A stretch of 64,000 nucleotides of DNA, taken from the NCBI GenBank assembly GCA_022834735.1, contig BQKD01000001.1, forward strand, positions 1 through 64,000, read 5' to 3'. This DNA comes from Erysipelotrichaceae bacterium OPF54. Its GTDB lineage: Bacteria > Bacillota_I > Bacilli_A > Erysipelotrichales > Erysipelotrichaceae. The notes under the pieces were generated by a model that was not told where the DNA came from, made no database searches, and saw only the letters and a list, made by a program, of their open reading frames with translations. Below, one piece after another: positions 1 to 11,672 of the stretch (its first letter is position 1; the number at the start of each line of letters is the position of its first letter). Position numbers and translations under genes: made by a program.

Positions 1-100
1 TTATCCCCAAACCATGGTGGGGATAAAGGGGATAACTGGGAAAAACAATTGCCCGGTTTTCCCCTTTCATGTATAATGAAAACCTAAAAGGAGGAAATAT
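1..100 (+). promoter_or_regulatory. dnaA promoter and upstream DnaA-box-like repeats (part of oriC)
   Basis: A sigma-A-type promoter is visible: TTGCCC at 49-54, a 17-nt spacer and TATAAT at 72-77, followed by a strong ribosome binding site (AAAGGAGG, about 87-94) before the dnaA ATG at 101. Upstream lie three copies of a TTATCCCC-like 9-mer: 1-9 on the plus strand, and 18-26 and 27-35 on the minus strand. They resemble the DnaA box (TTATCCACA) with one or two changes. Binding by DnaA would place them in the origin and could autoregulate dnaA. The window begins here, so further boxes may lie to the left. Confidence 0.7.
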
Positions 101-1447
101 ATGCCTTCCACTCTCGAACAAATGTGGTCCCGAACATTAAAAAAAATCGAACAATCCCATTATTTTAATGATCAGGATTTCAAAGCCTGGATCTCAAAAA
201 CGACATTATTCCGAATCGAAAATAATATTGCATATATCGCTTACCGTTCATCGATCACAAAAGCGATCATGGAACAGCAGCTGTCCTTATTCGAATCGAC
301 ACTGAGCGAAGAATTGCCTGAACCGGTAAAGATCCGTCTCGTGGAACAAAAAGAAATGGAACAGATGCTTCCGGAAGTCGCCGTTCAGCAAAAAACCAAC
401 ACTCTGCTGGCCAATAAATTCAATCCGACGTACACATTTGAAAATTTTATCGAAGGAAACAGTAACCAGGAAGCGTACGCAGCCTGTTTTGCCGCCTGCA
501 ACGCCGTATCATTTCCTGCGTTCAATCCATTAATGCTGTACGGCAACTCCGGCCTGGGAAAAACCCACCTTCTTCACGCGGTCGGCAATTATCTGGCAGC
601 CGAGCGTCCGGAGAAAAAAGTCATCTATATGTATAGCGGCGATTTCGTCTCCCTGCTCATTGAAGCGATGCGCTCGAAAAGCATTCACGGAAATACGGTC
701 GACCAGGTCAAACAGCAGCTGCTCGACTGCGATTATTTTCTGATCGACGATATCCAGAACCTGCAGAACAGTGCGAGCCAGGAAGTTTTCTTTACTGTAT
801 ACAATCAGCTGATCCAGAAAAATTCCCAGATCATCATTACTTCGGATATTCATCCGCATGAACTGAATAATCTGCAGAACCGCCTTGTTTCGCGCTTTTC
901 CTCCGGACTGGCGATCAATATCTCAAAACCCGGATTCGAAACGAGCAAAGCGATCCTGAAAAAAAAGCTGGAAGGACGCGAAGATATAATATGTGACGAT
1001 GTTCTCGACTATCTGGCGCTAACTTTTTCCAATGATGTGAGAAATCTTGAAGGAAGGCTCAATCAGCTCATATTCCAGTCCACCTTGTTCAATCCGGAAA
1101 TCATCGATATGAAGTTCGCAATGGAACACCTGGGAAAAGAACCTGTAAAGGAAAAACGAAGCGAGCTGTCCATCCGGGAAATAAAAAAAGCCGTTACCCA
1201 GTTTTACGGCCTTTCCTATGCGGACGTGGAAGGAAAATCGAGACTGAAGCCGATCATGAATGCCCGTCACATCTGCGTCTATCTTTCCAGAGAAATGCTG
1301 CAGAAACCGTATACCCAGATCGGCAAAGATCTTGGGAACCGCGATCATACGACCATCCAGTCTTCCTACAACCGGGCATGCGAGCTCATAAAAAAGGATG
1401 CCGCATTCCGTCAGGCTATTGATCAGATCAAGGAGAAGCTCATATAG
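101..1447 (+). CDS. dnaA: Chromosomal replication initiator protein DnaA
   Basis: DnaA is the AAA+ ATPase that binds DnaA boxes and opens oriC. The 448-residue length is normal. Domain I is at about 1-80. The Walker A motif (GNSGLGKTH) is near residues 148-156, Walker B (FLIDDIQ) near 213-219, and the C-terminal DNA-binding domain carries the signature GNRDHTTIQ near 405-415. The start is set by AAAGGAGG seven bases upstream. dnaN follows after a 156-bp spacer with two more box-like repeats, the usual Firmicutes origin arrangement. Identification rests on motifs and gene order and is secure. Confidence 0.98.
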   Translation: MPSTLEQMWSRTLKKIEQSHYFNDQDFKAWISKTTLFRIENNIAYIAYRSSITKAIMEQQLSLFESTLSEELPEPVKIRLVEQKEMEQMLPEVAVQQKTNTLLANKFNPTYTFENFIEGNSNQEAYAACFAACNAVSFPAFNPLMLYGNSGLGKTHLLHAVGNYLAAERPEKKVIYMYSGDFVSLLIEAMRSKSIHGNTVDQVKQQLLDCDYFLIDDIQNLQNSASQEVFFTVYNQLIQKNSQIIITSDIHPHELNNLQNRLVSRFSSGLAINISKPGFETSKAILKKKLEGREDIICDDVLDYLALTFSNDVRNLEGRLNQLIFQSTLFNPEIIDMKFAMEHLGKEPVKEKRSELSIREIKKAVTQFYGLSYADVEGKSRLKPIMNARHICVYLSREMLQKPYTQIGKDLGNRDHTTIQSSYNRACELIKKDAAFRQAIDQIKEKLI

Positions 1448-1603
1448 TTTTCCAAAGTTTTCCCCAGTATTTCAACAGCCGAAAAGCAACGATCATCCGC
1501 TGAATACATGGAGTTTCAAGAGTTTTCCCCAGTATCCACGCCCTTGTTGTTGTTACAAATATAAAATAAATAAAAAAAACACAAAAACAAAAGAGGAGTC
1601 CTT
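1448..1603. other. dnaA-dnaN intergenic origin element with a 15-bp direct repeat and AT-rich stretch
   Basis: The 15-bp sequence AGTTTTCCCCAGTAT occurs twice, at 1456-1470 and 1521-1535, in direct orientation. Each contains TTTTCCCCA, a DnaA-box-like 9-mer, and a further GTATCCACG lies at 1532-1540. A strongly AT-rich run follows (about 1556-1595), as expected of a DNA unwinding element. In Bacillus-type origins boxes lie on both sides of dnaA. The repeats are seen directly; the origin function is inferred from position and composition. Confidence 0.7.
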
Positions 1604-2728
1604 ATGAAATTTACGATCAACCGAAAATATTTATCCGATAAGCTCACTATCGTTTCCCGAGCCATTTCCTTATATTCCCCTCTTCCTGCATTAGCCGGGA
1701 TCTGCATTGAAGTAAAAAAAGATCAAATTATATTAACAGGCAGCGATTCGACAATTTCCATTCAATCAACAATCCTGCCGGATGAAAAGAACCAGCTCAT
1801 TATTGAAACAGAAGGCTCTATTATAGTTGAATCAAAATATCTGCTGGAAATCGTAAGAAAAATGGACTTCGATACGATCTATTTTGAGCTTGTCGACACG
1901 ACTTTGCTTCGGATTTCCAATCAATTAGGCGTTTTCCACTTAAATGGAATCGAAAGCTTTACCTATCCGGATCTGGATTTTTATAAGCCGAAAAATCATT
2001 TTGTTCTGTCCAAGAAAAATCTTGAGGAAATATACAATCAGACAGCCTTCGCATGTTCAGAAAAAGACAACCGGCCAGTCCTGACAGGAATCAATTTCCG
2101 GGCAGCCGGCTCGACACTTTTCTGCTCGGCAACCGATACATATCGTCTGGCCAGAAAACAGATACACCTTAATGAATCCCGGGATTTCAATATCACGATT
2201 TCTCAGAAAGCCCTGAATGATGTTGTCCGGTCGTTTGAAGAGTCTGAAACGAGCGATGTAGACATTTATGTCGACAACAAAAAAATTCAGTTTTATTTTG
2301 ATGGAACTTTATATCAGTCCAATCTTCTTGACGGCCTCTTCCCGGATGTAGAACGGATCATTCCTCAGGAATTTATCAGTTTCTATCAATCGGATGCGCA
2401 GGAGCTCGTTCGGGCGATCGACCGGACAAACTTTATCCGCAAAGACAAAGTTCATCTGGTTCGTCTCGAATGCAGCACGAAGGAAATTCACCTGAAGACC
2501 CGATCGAGCGAGATCGGCGACTCGGACGAAGTTCTTTCTTCCGCTCTATATACGGGAGAAGAACTGGCTGTGACATGCAACGGAAAATTTATGACGGATG
2601 CCATCAAGGCTTTGGGAGGCGAACGGGTGGAAATCGATTTTACCGGCGTTTTAAAACCGTTCCGTCTGACGAACCCGGCTGATGATTCGGCGCTGATGGT
2701 CGTTGTCCCTGTCCGCAGCGTTGATTAG
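1604..2728 (+). CDS. dnaN: DNA polymerase III subunit beta (sliding clamp)
   Basis: The beta clamp forms a ring around DNA and tethers the replicative polymerase and repair factors. The 374-residue length matches the three-repeat clamp fold. Recognisable stretches are the N-terminal MKFTINRKYL, the central SCATDTYRLA-like segment (here FCSATDTYRLARK) and the C-terminal peptide-binding region ending MVVVPVRSVD. The AAAGAGGAG ribosome binding site lies just before the ATG. It sits directly after dnaA and the origin repeats. An intrinsic terminator overlaps its stop codon, so it is probably co-transcribed with dnaA and separated from the recF group. Confidence 0.97.
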   Translation: MKFTINRKYLSDKLTIVSRAISLYSPLPALAGICIEVKKDQIILTGSDSTISIQSTILPDEKNQLIIETEGSIIVESKYLLEIVRKMDFDTIYFELVDTTLLRISNQLGVFHLNGIESFTYPDLDFYKPKNHFVLSKKNLEEIYNQTAFACSEKDNRPVLTGINFRAAGSTLFCSATDTYRLARKQIHLNESRDFNITISQKALNDVVRSFEESETSDVDIYVDNKKIQFYFDGTLYQSNLLDGLFPDVERIIPQEFISFYQSDAQELVRAIDRTNFIRKDKVHLVRLECSTKEIHLKTRSSEIGDSDEVLSSALYTGEELAVTCNGKFMTDAIKALGGERVEIDFTGVLKPFRLTNPADDSALMVVVPVRSVD

Positions 2729-2753
2729 AAGTATCTTGTGATACTTCTTTTTT
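2727..2753 (+). terminator. Intrinsic terminator of dnaA-dnaN
   Basis: A perfect 9-bp stem, AGAAGTATC (2727-2735) with GATACTTCT (2740-2748), encloses a 4-nt loop and runs into a T tract at 2748-2753. The hairpin begins inside the dnaN stop codon. Confidence 0.9.
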
Positions 2754-2774
2754 CTTGTATATCGGATGTATATA

Positions 2775-2826
2775 TGGTAAAATAAGCAATTTTATGATAT
2801 AATCTTTTATGATAGGAGAGGAATCG
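2775..2826 (+). promoter_or_regulatory. Promoter region for the S4-recF-gyrB-gyrA group
   Basis: Two -10-like elements are seen: an extended TGGTAAAAT at 2775-2783 and TATAAT at 2798-2803. A GGAGAGG ribosome binding site precedes the ATG at 2829. No clear -35 box is visible, so which element is used is uncertain. Confidence 0.5.
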
Positions 2827-2828
2827 TC

Positions 2829-3028
2829 ATGAAATTTAGACTACAAACTGAACATATAACGCTTGCTCAACTTTTAAAGGCGTGCGATGTCGTTCAAAGC
2901 GGTGGTGAAGCCAAGGAATACCTTAATTCTGTTGAAGTTCTTGTTAACGGAGAACCCGATCAAAGACGAGGACGCAAAATTCGTCAGAAGGATGTGGTGG
3001 AAACAAACGGAATAAGGATCGAAATCGA

Positions 3029-3032
<4 letters not shown>
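2829..3032 (+). CDS. yaaA: S4-domain RNA-binding protein (YaaA/RlbA family)
   Basis: This is a 67-residue protein made almost entirely of one S4 RNA-binding domain, including the typical stretch SGGEAKEYLNSVEVLVNGE. The family lies between dnaN and recF in most Firmicutes. It has been linked to ribosome maturation, but its exact role is not settled. The stop overlaps the recF start by 4 nt (ATGA), showing translational coupling. Confidence 0.9.
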
Positions 3033-6083
<3,051 letters not shown>

Positions 6084-6093
6084 GAGGTCATGC

Positions 6094-8670
6094 ATGTCAG
6101 AACATGAAATGAATGATGAGACAGAAGTTGTGGAAACATTTCACGACCAGGTCGAAGATGTAGAAATTTCAAAAGAAATGAAGGAATCCTTTCTGGATTA
6201 CTCCATGTCGGTTATTGTCCAGCGTGCGCTTCCGGATGTGCGTGACGGTCTGAAGCCGGTGCACCGCCGTATCTTGTATGCGATGAACAGTCTGAATATC
6301 ACCTCTTCGGTCGCTCATAAAAAAAGTGCGCGAATCGTCGGAGATGTGATCGGTAAATACCACCCTCACGGCGATACGGCCGTATACGATGCCATGGTGC
6401 GTATGGCGCAGGATTTCTCCTACCGCTATCCGCTGGTCGACGGCCATGGAAACTTCGGTTCCCTGGATGGCGACGGGGCAGCGGCGATGCGTTATACAGA
6501 AGCGCGCATGTCGAAAATTTCGATGGAAATGGTGGCCGATATCAATAAGGAAACGGTCGACTTTACGCCAACCTATGACTCGGACGGAGAAGAGCCTGTC
6601 GTTCTTCCAAGCCGGATCCCGAACCTGCTCCTCAATGGAGCGGTCGGTATTGCGGTCGGCATGGCGACAAACATTCCTCCGCACAACCTGAATGAAACGG
6701 TGGACGGGATCAAAGCGGTCATGAACGATCCGGACATTACGATCCCGGAACTTATGGAACATATCAAAGGACCGGATTTTCCTACCGGAGGTATTATCCT
6801 GGGACGCAAAGGCATCCGCCAGGCATATGAAACGGGGCGTGGATCGATCATGATCCGTTCAAAATACCGGATCGAGAATGCGGAACAGGGAAAAAAGCGG
6901 ATCGTTTTTTATGAAATTCCTTATGCGATCAATAAAGCCAATCTGATCACGAAGATGGCTGCGCTCATACGCGATAAAGCCATACAGGGCGTTACTTATC
7001 TGAATGACGAAAGCAACCGCGAAGGGATCCGGATCGTCATGGACCTGAAAAAGGATGCGCAGGAAGATGTGATCCTGAATCAGCTGTTCCGATTGACCCC
7101 GCTGCAGAGCTCGTTCGGGATCAATATGCTCGCGCTTGAGAACGGCCGTCCAAGACAGCTGAACTTAAAGCAGATCATCGTGGACTACATTGATCATCAG
7201 ACGGATGTGATTGTCAGAAAAACGAGGTTCGATCTGAAAAAGGCCCAGGAAAGGGCCCATATCCTGGAAGGGCTGCGTATTGCGCTCGATCATCTCGATG
7301 AGGTCATTCATATGATCCGCTCATCGCATAAAGATGAAAACGGATTGAATGCGGATCTGTGTGCGGCGTTCGGCTTTTCTCCGGTACAGGCAAAAGCGAT
7401 CCTTGCGATGCAGCTGAGAAGGCTTTCCGGACTGGAACGCGAGAAGATCGAAAACGAATATCAGGAACTGCTGCTCACGATCGCCGATCTGGAGGATATC
7501 CTGGCAAATCATGAACGGGTGCTTCAGATCATCCGCGACGATCTGGATGAAATGGTGCGGCGTTTCGGCGATGCACGCCGTACCGAAATTTCGGATTCCT
7601 TTGTGGATATGGACGACGAGGATCTCATCCCGAGAGAGGATATCGTGATCACGCTCACGGAATCCGGCTATATCAAACGGCAGCCGCTCGATACGTACCA
7701 TGCGCAGAACCGCGGCGGCCGGGGAATCAAATCGGTTACCTTGAACGAGGAGGATTCGGTCGATACGATGGCAGCGGCTACAACCCATAATCATATTCTC
7801 CTGTTTACGAACAAAGGGCGGGTATACCGGCTGAAGGGCTACAATATCCCGAATGCGTCAAGGACCGCAAAAGGGCTGCCGATCGTCAATATCATTGAAC
7901 TGCTGCCGGATGAAAAAGTACAGACACTGCTTCCGGTGCCGGATGACAAAGAAGGATTCGAGTCGCTGCTGTTTGTGACAAAGAACGGTCTGGCCAAACG
8001 GACCTCTGTCACCGAGTTTGACAATATCAATAAAAACGGCAAGCTGGCCATTACCTTGCGGGAAGGCGATGAACTGAGTTATGTCAAGGCAACCAATGGT
8101 CATGACGAGATCATCATTGCCGGAGACAACGGAAAGGCGGTCCGCTTCAAGGAAGAGGACATCCGTCTGATGGGCCGTACGGCTTCGGGCGTGCAAGGGT
8201 TCAATACCGACGGAGGCCGGGTCATCGGCGTGGCTCTTTCTCACGAAGGAGATACGGTGCTTATCGCTTCGGAAAACGGATATGGCAAGCGGAGCCGCTT
8301 TGAAGATTTCCGGCTGACTTCCAGAGGAAAGAAAGGGGTCCGTGCCCTTCATATAACCGAGAAGACGGGCAATCTTGTTTCTCTGCAGTCTGTGCATGGG
8401 GATGAGGATGCATTGATCGTTTCGAGCAGCGGAATCATGATCCGTCTGCGTCTGAACGAGATCGGAGTGTATGGACGCAATACGCAGGGCCTGAAACTGA
8501 TCAATCTAAGCGACGGCGCGAAAGTCACAAAGATCACTCTTGTGAATCATGAGGAAGAGGAAGCCGAGGAAATCGATATCGTGAATGATCAGGGTATCGA
8601 AGAGCGGATCGATGTGGAAACGAACGATCACGACGAAATGAATGTGTACGAAGAAAACGTGCAGGAATAA
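6094..8670 (+). CDS. gyrA: DNA gyrase subunit A
   Basis: GyrA carries the catalytic tyrosine, here in RYTEARM near residue 133, and the DNA-wrapping C-terminal domain. A GyrA-box-like NRGGRGI near residue 538 argues for gyrase rather than topoisomerase IV ParC. The quinolone-determining segment reads [17 protein letters not shown], so the residue aligned with E. coli Ser83 is Thr and the residue aligned with Asp87 is Asp. The C-terminus is rich in acidic residues. The ribosome binding site TAGGAGGT is seven bases before the ATG. No strong terminator follows. Confidence 0.97.
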   Translation: MSEHEMNDETEVVETFHDQVEDVEISKEMKESFLDYSMSVIVQRALPDVRDGLKPVHRRILYAMNSLNITSSVAHKKSARIVGDVIGKYHPHGDTAVYDAMVRMAQDFSYRYPLVDGHGNFGSLDGDGAAAMRYTEARMSKISMEMVADINKETVDFTPTYDSDGEEPVVLPSRIPNLLLNGAVGIAVGMATNIPPHNLNETVDGIKAVMNDPDITIPELMEHIKGPDFPTGGIILGRKGIRQAYETGRGSIMIRSKYRIENAEQGKKRIVFYEIPYAINKANLITKMAALIRDKAIQGVTYLNDESNREGIRIVMDLKKDAQEDVILNQLFRLTPLQSSFGINMLALENGRPRQLNLKQIIVDYIDHQTDVIVRKTRFDLKKAQERAHILEGLRIALDHLDEVIHMIRSSHKDENGLNADLCAAFGFSPVQAKAILAMQLRRLSGLEREKIENEYQELLLTIADLEDILANHERVLQIIRDDLDEMVRRFGDARRTEISDSFVDMDDEDLIPREDIVITLTESGYIKRQPLDTYHAQNRGGRGIKSVTLNEEDSVDTMAAATTHNHILLFTNKGRVYRLKGYNIPNASRTAKGLPIVNIIELLPDEKVQTLLPVPDDKEGFESLLFVTKNGLAKRTSVTEFDNINKNGKLAITLREGDELSYVKATNGHDEIIIAGDNGKAVRFKEEDIRLMGRTASGVQGFNTDGGRVIGVALSHEGDTVLIASENGYGKRSRFEDFRLTSRGKKGVRALHITEKTGNLVSLQSVHGDEDALIVSSSGIMIRLRLNEIGVYGRNTQGLKLINLSDGAKVTKITLVNHEEEEAEEIDIVNDQGIEERIDVETNDHDEMNVYEENVQE

Positions 8671-8680
8671 AACCTGCCAT

Positions 8681-8708
8681 TTGAAAAAGAACACAGTTAT
8701 GGTATATT
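8681..8708 (+). promoter_or_regulatory. Promoter of the serS T-box leader
   Basis: TTGAAA at 8681-8686, a 16-nt spacer and an extended -10 TGGTATATT (TATATT at 8703-8708). It lies immediately upstream of the T-box RNA, so serS has its own promoter downstream of gyrA. Confidence 0.7.
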
Positions 8709-8711
8709 AAA

Positions 8712-8943
8712 AAAAATAAATCGTTGATAAGGATCGTGTCATATGAACAAGGTTTTCAGAGAGGATGCGGGTGGTGCGAGCGTTCATCCTGTTCATGTGA
8801 ACAGCCCCTTGGAGTGAACAGGCGAATCAAGTAGCCTGTTTCGGTACATACCGTTATCATGACAGAGATATTTTCATGTTTCACGTGAAAATAAGAAAAG
8901 GTGGCAGCGCGAGACCTTCGTCCTTTTTGAAGGTCTCTTTTTT
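8712..8943 (+). promoter_or_regulatory. T-box riboswitch leader (serine) of serS
   Basis: The leader ends with a T-box-like sequence AAGGTGGCAGCGCG (8898-8911) followed by an intrinsic terminator: GAGACCTTC (8911-8919) pairs with GAAGGTCTC (8929-8937), then T6. The T-box bulge reads TGGC, whose last base would pair with a G discriminator base; tRNA-Ser normally has G73, so this fits. Stem I features AGAGAGGATG and GGTGGTGCGAGCG are near 8757-8782. A candidate specifier codon is AGC (Ser) at 8803-8805, which I could not confirm by folding. Uncharged tRNA-Ser would stabilise the antiterminator and switch serS on. Confidence 0.85.
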
Positions 8944-8956
8944 ATAGGAGGATAAA

Positions 8957-10246
8957 ATGCTGGATATTAAATTTGTGCGTGAAAATCCTGATCTTGTGAA
9001 AGAGAATATGAAAAAGAAATTTCAGGATCATAAGCTTCACTTAGTAGATGAAGTCATTGCTCAGGACCAGGAGCTCCGTATGGCCCAGCGCCAGGCGGAT
9101 GAGCTGAGAAATCAGCGCAAGACCATTTCGAAGGAAATCGGCAAGCTGATGGGACAAGGCAGAAAAGAAGAAGCGGAAACGGTCAAACAGAAAGTGGCTG
9201 CGATCGCAGAGGATCTGACTGCTTTGTCGGAAAAGGAAAATGTTCTGCGGGAAAGTGTTACGAACAAAATGATGCAGATCCCGAATATGATCGATCCAAG
9301 CGTTCCGATCGGCCGGGATGATTCCGAAAATGTAGAGCTTGAACGGTTCGGCGAACCGGTGGTTCCGGATTTTGAGATTCCATATCATACCGAGATCATG
9401 GAATCGTTGAACGGTATCGATCTCGACAGCGCCCGCAAAGTGGCCGGAAACGGATTTTATTATTTAATGGGGGATGTGGCCCGTCTGCATTCTGCCGTGC
9501 TCTCCTATGCAAGGGACTTCATGATCGATAAAGGGTTTACTTATGTGATCCCTCCGTATATGATCCGTTCCAATGTCGTGACCGGGGTCATGTCTTTTGC
9601 GGAAATGGATGGCATGATGTACAAGATCGACGGGGAAGATCTTTATTTGATCGGCACGAGCGAACATTCAATGATCGGTAAATTTATCGATACCATCCTG
9701 GATGAAAAGGATCTTCCTTATACGTATACTTCTTATTCGCCGTGTTTCCGGAAGGAAAAAGGCGCGCACGGTATCGAGGAACGCGGCGTATACCGCATCC
9801 ATCAGTTCGAGAAACAGGAAATGATCGTGGTGTGCAAGCCGGAAGAATCAAAGGAATGGTTCAAAAAGATGTATATGAATACGGTGGAATTTTTCCGTTC
9901 CCTCGATATTCCGGTACGCACTCTCGAATGCTGTTCGGGAGATCTGGCGGACCTGAAATCCAAATCGGTGGATGTGGAGGCGTGGTCGCCGCGTCAGCAG
10001 AAGTATTTTGAAGTAGGCAGCTGCTCGAACCTGACGGATGCGCAGGCACGTCGGCTGAAGATCCGTGTCAAGGATGAAAAGGGCGGCAAGTACTTCGCGC
10101 ATACATTGAACAATACGTGTGTGGCTCCTCCACGTATGCTGATCGCTTTCCTTGAAAACAACCTGCAGGAAGACGGTTCGATCCGGATCCCGAAAGTTCT
10201 CCAGCCTTATATGGGAATGAAGGAAAAACTTGTTCCTGTAAAATAA
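8957..10246 (+). CDS. serS: Serine--tRNA ligase
   Basis: This class II synthetase charges tRNA-Ser. It has 429 residues. An N-terminal antiparallel coiled-coil (about 25-100) grips the tRNA long arm. Motif 2 (FRKEKGAHGIEERGVYRIHQFEKQE) and motif 3 (NTCVAPPRMLIAFLEN) are present. The start follows GGAGG with good spacing. The upstream T-box leader indicates control by tRNA-Ser charging. The preceding gyrase genes appear to be a separate transcript. Confidence 0.97.
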   Translation: MLDIKFVRENPDLVKENMKKKFQDHKLHLVDEVIAQDQELRMAQRQADELRNQRKTISKEIGKLMGQGRKEEAETVKQKVAAIAEDLTALSEKENVLRESVTNKMMQIPNMIDPSVPIGRDDSENVELERFGEPVVPDFEIPYHTEIMESLNGIDLDSARKVAGNGFYYLMGDVARLHSAVLSYARDFMIDKGFTYVIPPYMIRSNVVTGVMSFAEMDGMMYKIDGEDLYLIGTSEHSMIGKFIDTILDEKDLPYTYTSYSPCFRKEKGAHGIEERGVYRIHQFEKQEMIVVCKPEESKEWFKKMYMNTVEFFRSLDIPVRTLECCSGDLADLKSKSVDVEAWSPRQQKYFEVGSCSNLTDAQARRLKIRVKDEKGGKYFAHTLNNTCVAPPRMLIAFLENNLQEDGSIRIPKVLQPYMGMKEKLVPVK

Positions 10247-10277
10247 CAGAAACAGAAAGTTTGCTTCGGTTTCCTGT

Positions 10278-10306
10278 TTGACATAAAATCTGAAGTTTGC
10301 TATTAT
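10278..10306 (+). promoter_or_regulatory. Promoter of the SRP RNA gene
   Basis: TTGACA at 10278-10283 is a perfect -35 box, the spacer is 17 nt and the -10 is TATTAT at 10301-10306. Transcription would begin near 10312, where the SRP RNA helix starts. Confidence 0.85.
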
Positions 10307-10311
10307 GAATG

Positions 10312-10396
10312 AGCTACTACAATACCATCTTGTGAATCAGGTCAGGTCAGGAATGAAGCAGCCTTAAGCAGGCTCTGGTATGTGTAGTAGTTTTTT
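10312..10396 (+). ncRNA. ffs: Signal recognition particle RNA, small bacterial type
   Basis: The sequence GTCAGGTCAGGAATGAAGCAGCC (in two pieces, about 10341-10363) carries the conserved apical-loop motif of 4.5S-type SRP RNA, usually GGTCCGGAAGGAAGCAGC. The ends pair: CTACTAC (10314-10320) with GTAGTAG (10384-10390). A T9 tract follows. At about 85 nt it is the short form without an Alu domain. It binds Ffh and targets membrane proteins co-translationally. Confidence 0.9.
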
Positions 10397-10411
10397 TTTA
10401 TGGAATGAAGT

Positions 10412-10903
10412 ATGACAAAAGAACAATGGATGAAAAAAGCGATCGCAGAAGCGAAAAAAGCCTCTTTAAAATATGACGAGGTTCCGATCGGCTGTGTGAT
10501 TGTTCACAATGATCGCATCATTGCCCGGGGAAGCAACCGCCGCGAAACGAAGCAGCAGGCGGAGGCTCATGCCGAAATGGAGGCGATCGCCAAAGCGTGC
10601 AGAAAGCTCGGTACGTGGCGGCTCGATGATTGTGATCTTTATGTTACCCTTGAACCTTGTCCGATGTGTACCGGGGCGATCATTCAATCCAGGATCCGGA
10701 ATGTATATTTTGGCGCCTATGATCCTAAAGGCGGCTGTATGGGTTCCTGCACGAATCTTCTGGATGTTCCGGGATTCAATCATTACCCTTCCTATGAAGG
10801 CGGTATCCTTCAATCGGAATGTTCAGAAATGCTTTCTGATTTTTTCCGTGAAAAGCGAAGACAGAAAAAACGAGCAAAAAAACGAGGAACTCCATGTGAA
10901 TAA
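10412..10903 (+). CDS. tadA: tRNA-specific adenosine deaminase TadA
   Basis: TadA converts A34 to inosine in tRNA-Arg(ACG). The 163-residue protein has the deaminase zinc motifs HAEMEAI (about residues 53-59; His ligand and catalytic Glu) and PCPMC (about 83-87; two Cys ligands). It starts just after the SRP RNA terminator tract, the common ffs-tadA-dnaX neighbourhood of Firmicutes. Its ribosome binding site is weak. It ends at a bidirectional terminator shared with the convergent HAD gene. Confidence 0.93.
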   Translation: MTKEQWMKKAIAEAKKASLKYDEVPIGCVIVHNDRIIARGSNRRETKQQAEAHAEMEAIAKACRKLGTWRLDDCDLYVTLEPCPMCTGAIIQSRIRNVYFGAYDPKGGCMGSCTNLLDVPGFNHYPSYEGGILQSECSEMLSDFFREKRRQKKRAKKRGTPCE

Positions 10904-10915
10904 GGAGTTCCTTTT
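10885..10915. terminator. Bidirectional terminator between tadA and the HAD gene
   Basis: A perfect 9-bp stem pairs AGGAACTCC (10885-10893) with GGAGTTCCT (10904-10912). It is flanked by T4 on the plus side and by an A-rich run (T-rich on the minus strand). It serves two convergent genes. Confidence 0.85.
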
Positions 10916-10916
10916 C

Positions 10917-11576
10917 CTATGACTGCTCTGATTTTTCGAGATAAGGGATCACATCGGTCAGTTTGTCGAAAAGCGCGCATGTCATCTTTTCATATTTCTG
11001 TTCCGGGTATTTCATATCCGGAATACAGGCGACCGGAATATGACCGTCATACGCTGCCTGGATGCCCATTTCGCTGTCTTCGAGAACAAGACATTGCTCT
11101 ACAGGCAGTTCCAGCTTCCGGGAAGCTTTTATAAATATTTCAGGGTCCGGTTTTCCTTTTTCGACTTCATTGCCACAAATGGATGCATCGAAATACTTCG
11201 CAATCTCTGCCTGAGCGAGTATGGTGTCCACACGGTCTCTCGTACTGCTTGTTGCCACACATGTTTTATAATCCTTGGCTCTCAAATATTGAAGCAGCTC
11301 GATCAGTCCGGGTTTCAAGGGAACGCCCTGGGCCGCAAACTGTGATGCCATCCGGATATGATTTTCTTTCATAATTTCAGGTGCCGGAAAATCATCGCCG
11401 AACGCATCGTAAAATACCTGCCAGATCTGAGCGACCGGTTTTCCTAAACACTTCAGATAAGTTTCCCGGCTCAGCTTGCAGTCTCTTCGGGCGCACAGTT
11501 CCACATAGCCTTCAAAAGTCACTTCTTCCGAATTGATCATCAGGCCATCCATATCGAAAATTATTCCTTTTATCAT
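10917..11576 (-). CDS. HAD-superfamily phosphatase (beta-phosphoglucomutase/phosphatase type)
   Basis: This 219-residue protein begins with the HAD motif I FDMDGLMINS (nucleophile Asp9, acid/base Asp11). Motif II (ATSSTRD) and motif III/IV (GKPDPEIF, VLEDSEMGIQAA) follow, and a helical cap lies at about 15-85. This subfamily includes sugar-phosphate phosphatases and beta-phosphoglucomutases; the substrate cannot be told from sequence. The start is supported by AGGAG on the minus strand. It is divergent from dnaX. Confidence 0.85.
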   Translation of the reverse strand: MIKGIIFDMDGLMINSEEVTFEGYVELCARRDCKLSRETYLKCLGKPVAQIWQVFYDAFGDDFPAPEIMKENHIRMASQFAAQGVPLKPGLIELLQYLRAKDYKTCVATSSTRDRVDTILAQAEIAKYFDASICGNEVEKGKPDPEIFIKASRKLELPVEQCLVLEDSEMGIQAAYDGHIPVACIPDMKYPEQKYEKMTCALFDKLTDVIPYLEKSEQS

Positions 11577-11630
11577 AAAATTCTCCTTTTTTTATATTGT
11601 ACGGGCCGGGTATAGAATATGTAAAGACCA

Positions 11631-11664
11631 TGATATAATATAAATCGTGAGAAAAGAAAGGAGG
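11631..11664 (+). promoter_or_regulatory. Extended -10 promoter of dnaX
   Basis: TGATATAAT (TATAAT at 11634-11639) is an extended -10 element. It is followed by an AAAGGAGG ribosome binding site at 11657-11664, eight bases before the dnaX ATG. No good -35 box is seen. Confidence 0.6.
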
Positions 11665-11672
11665 CATTATGC

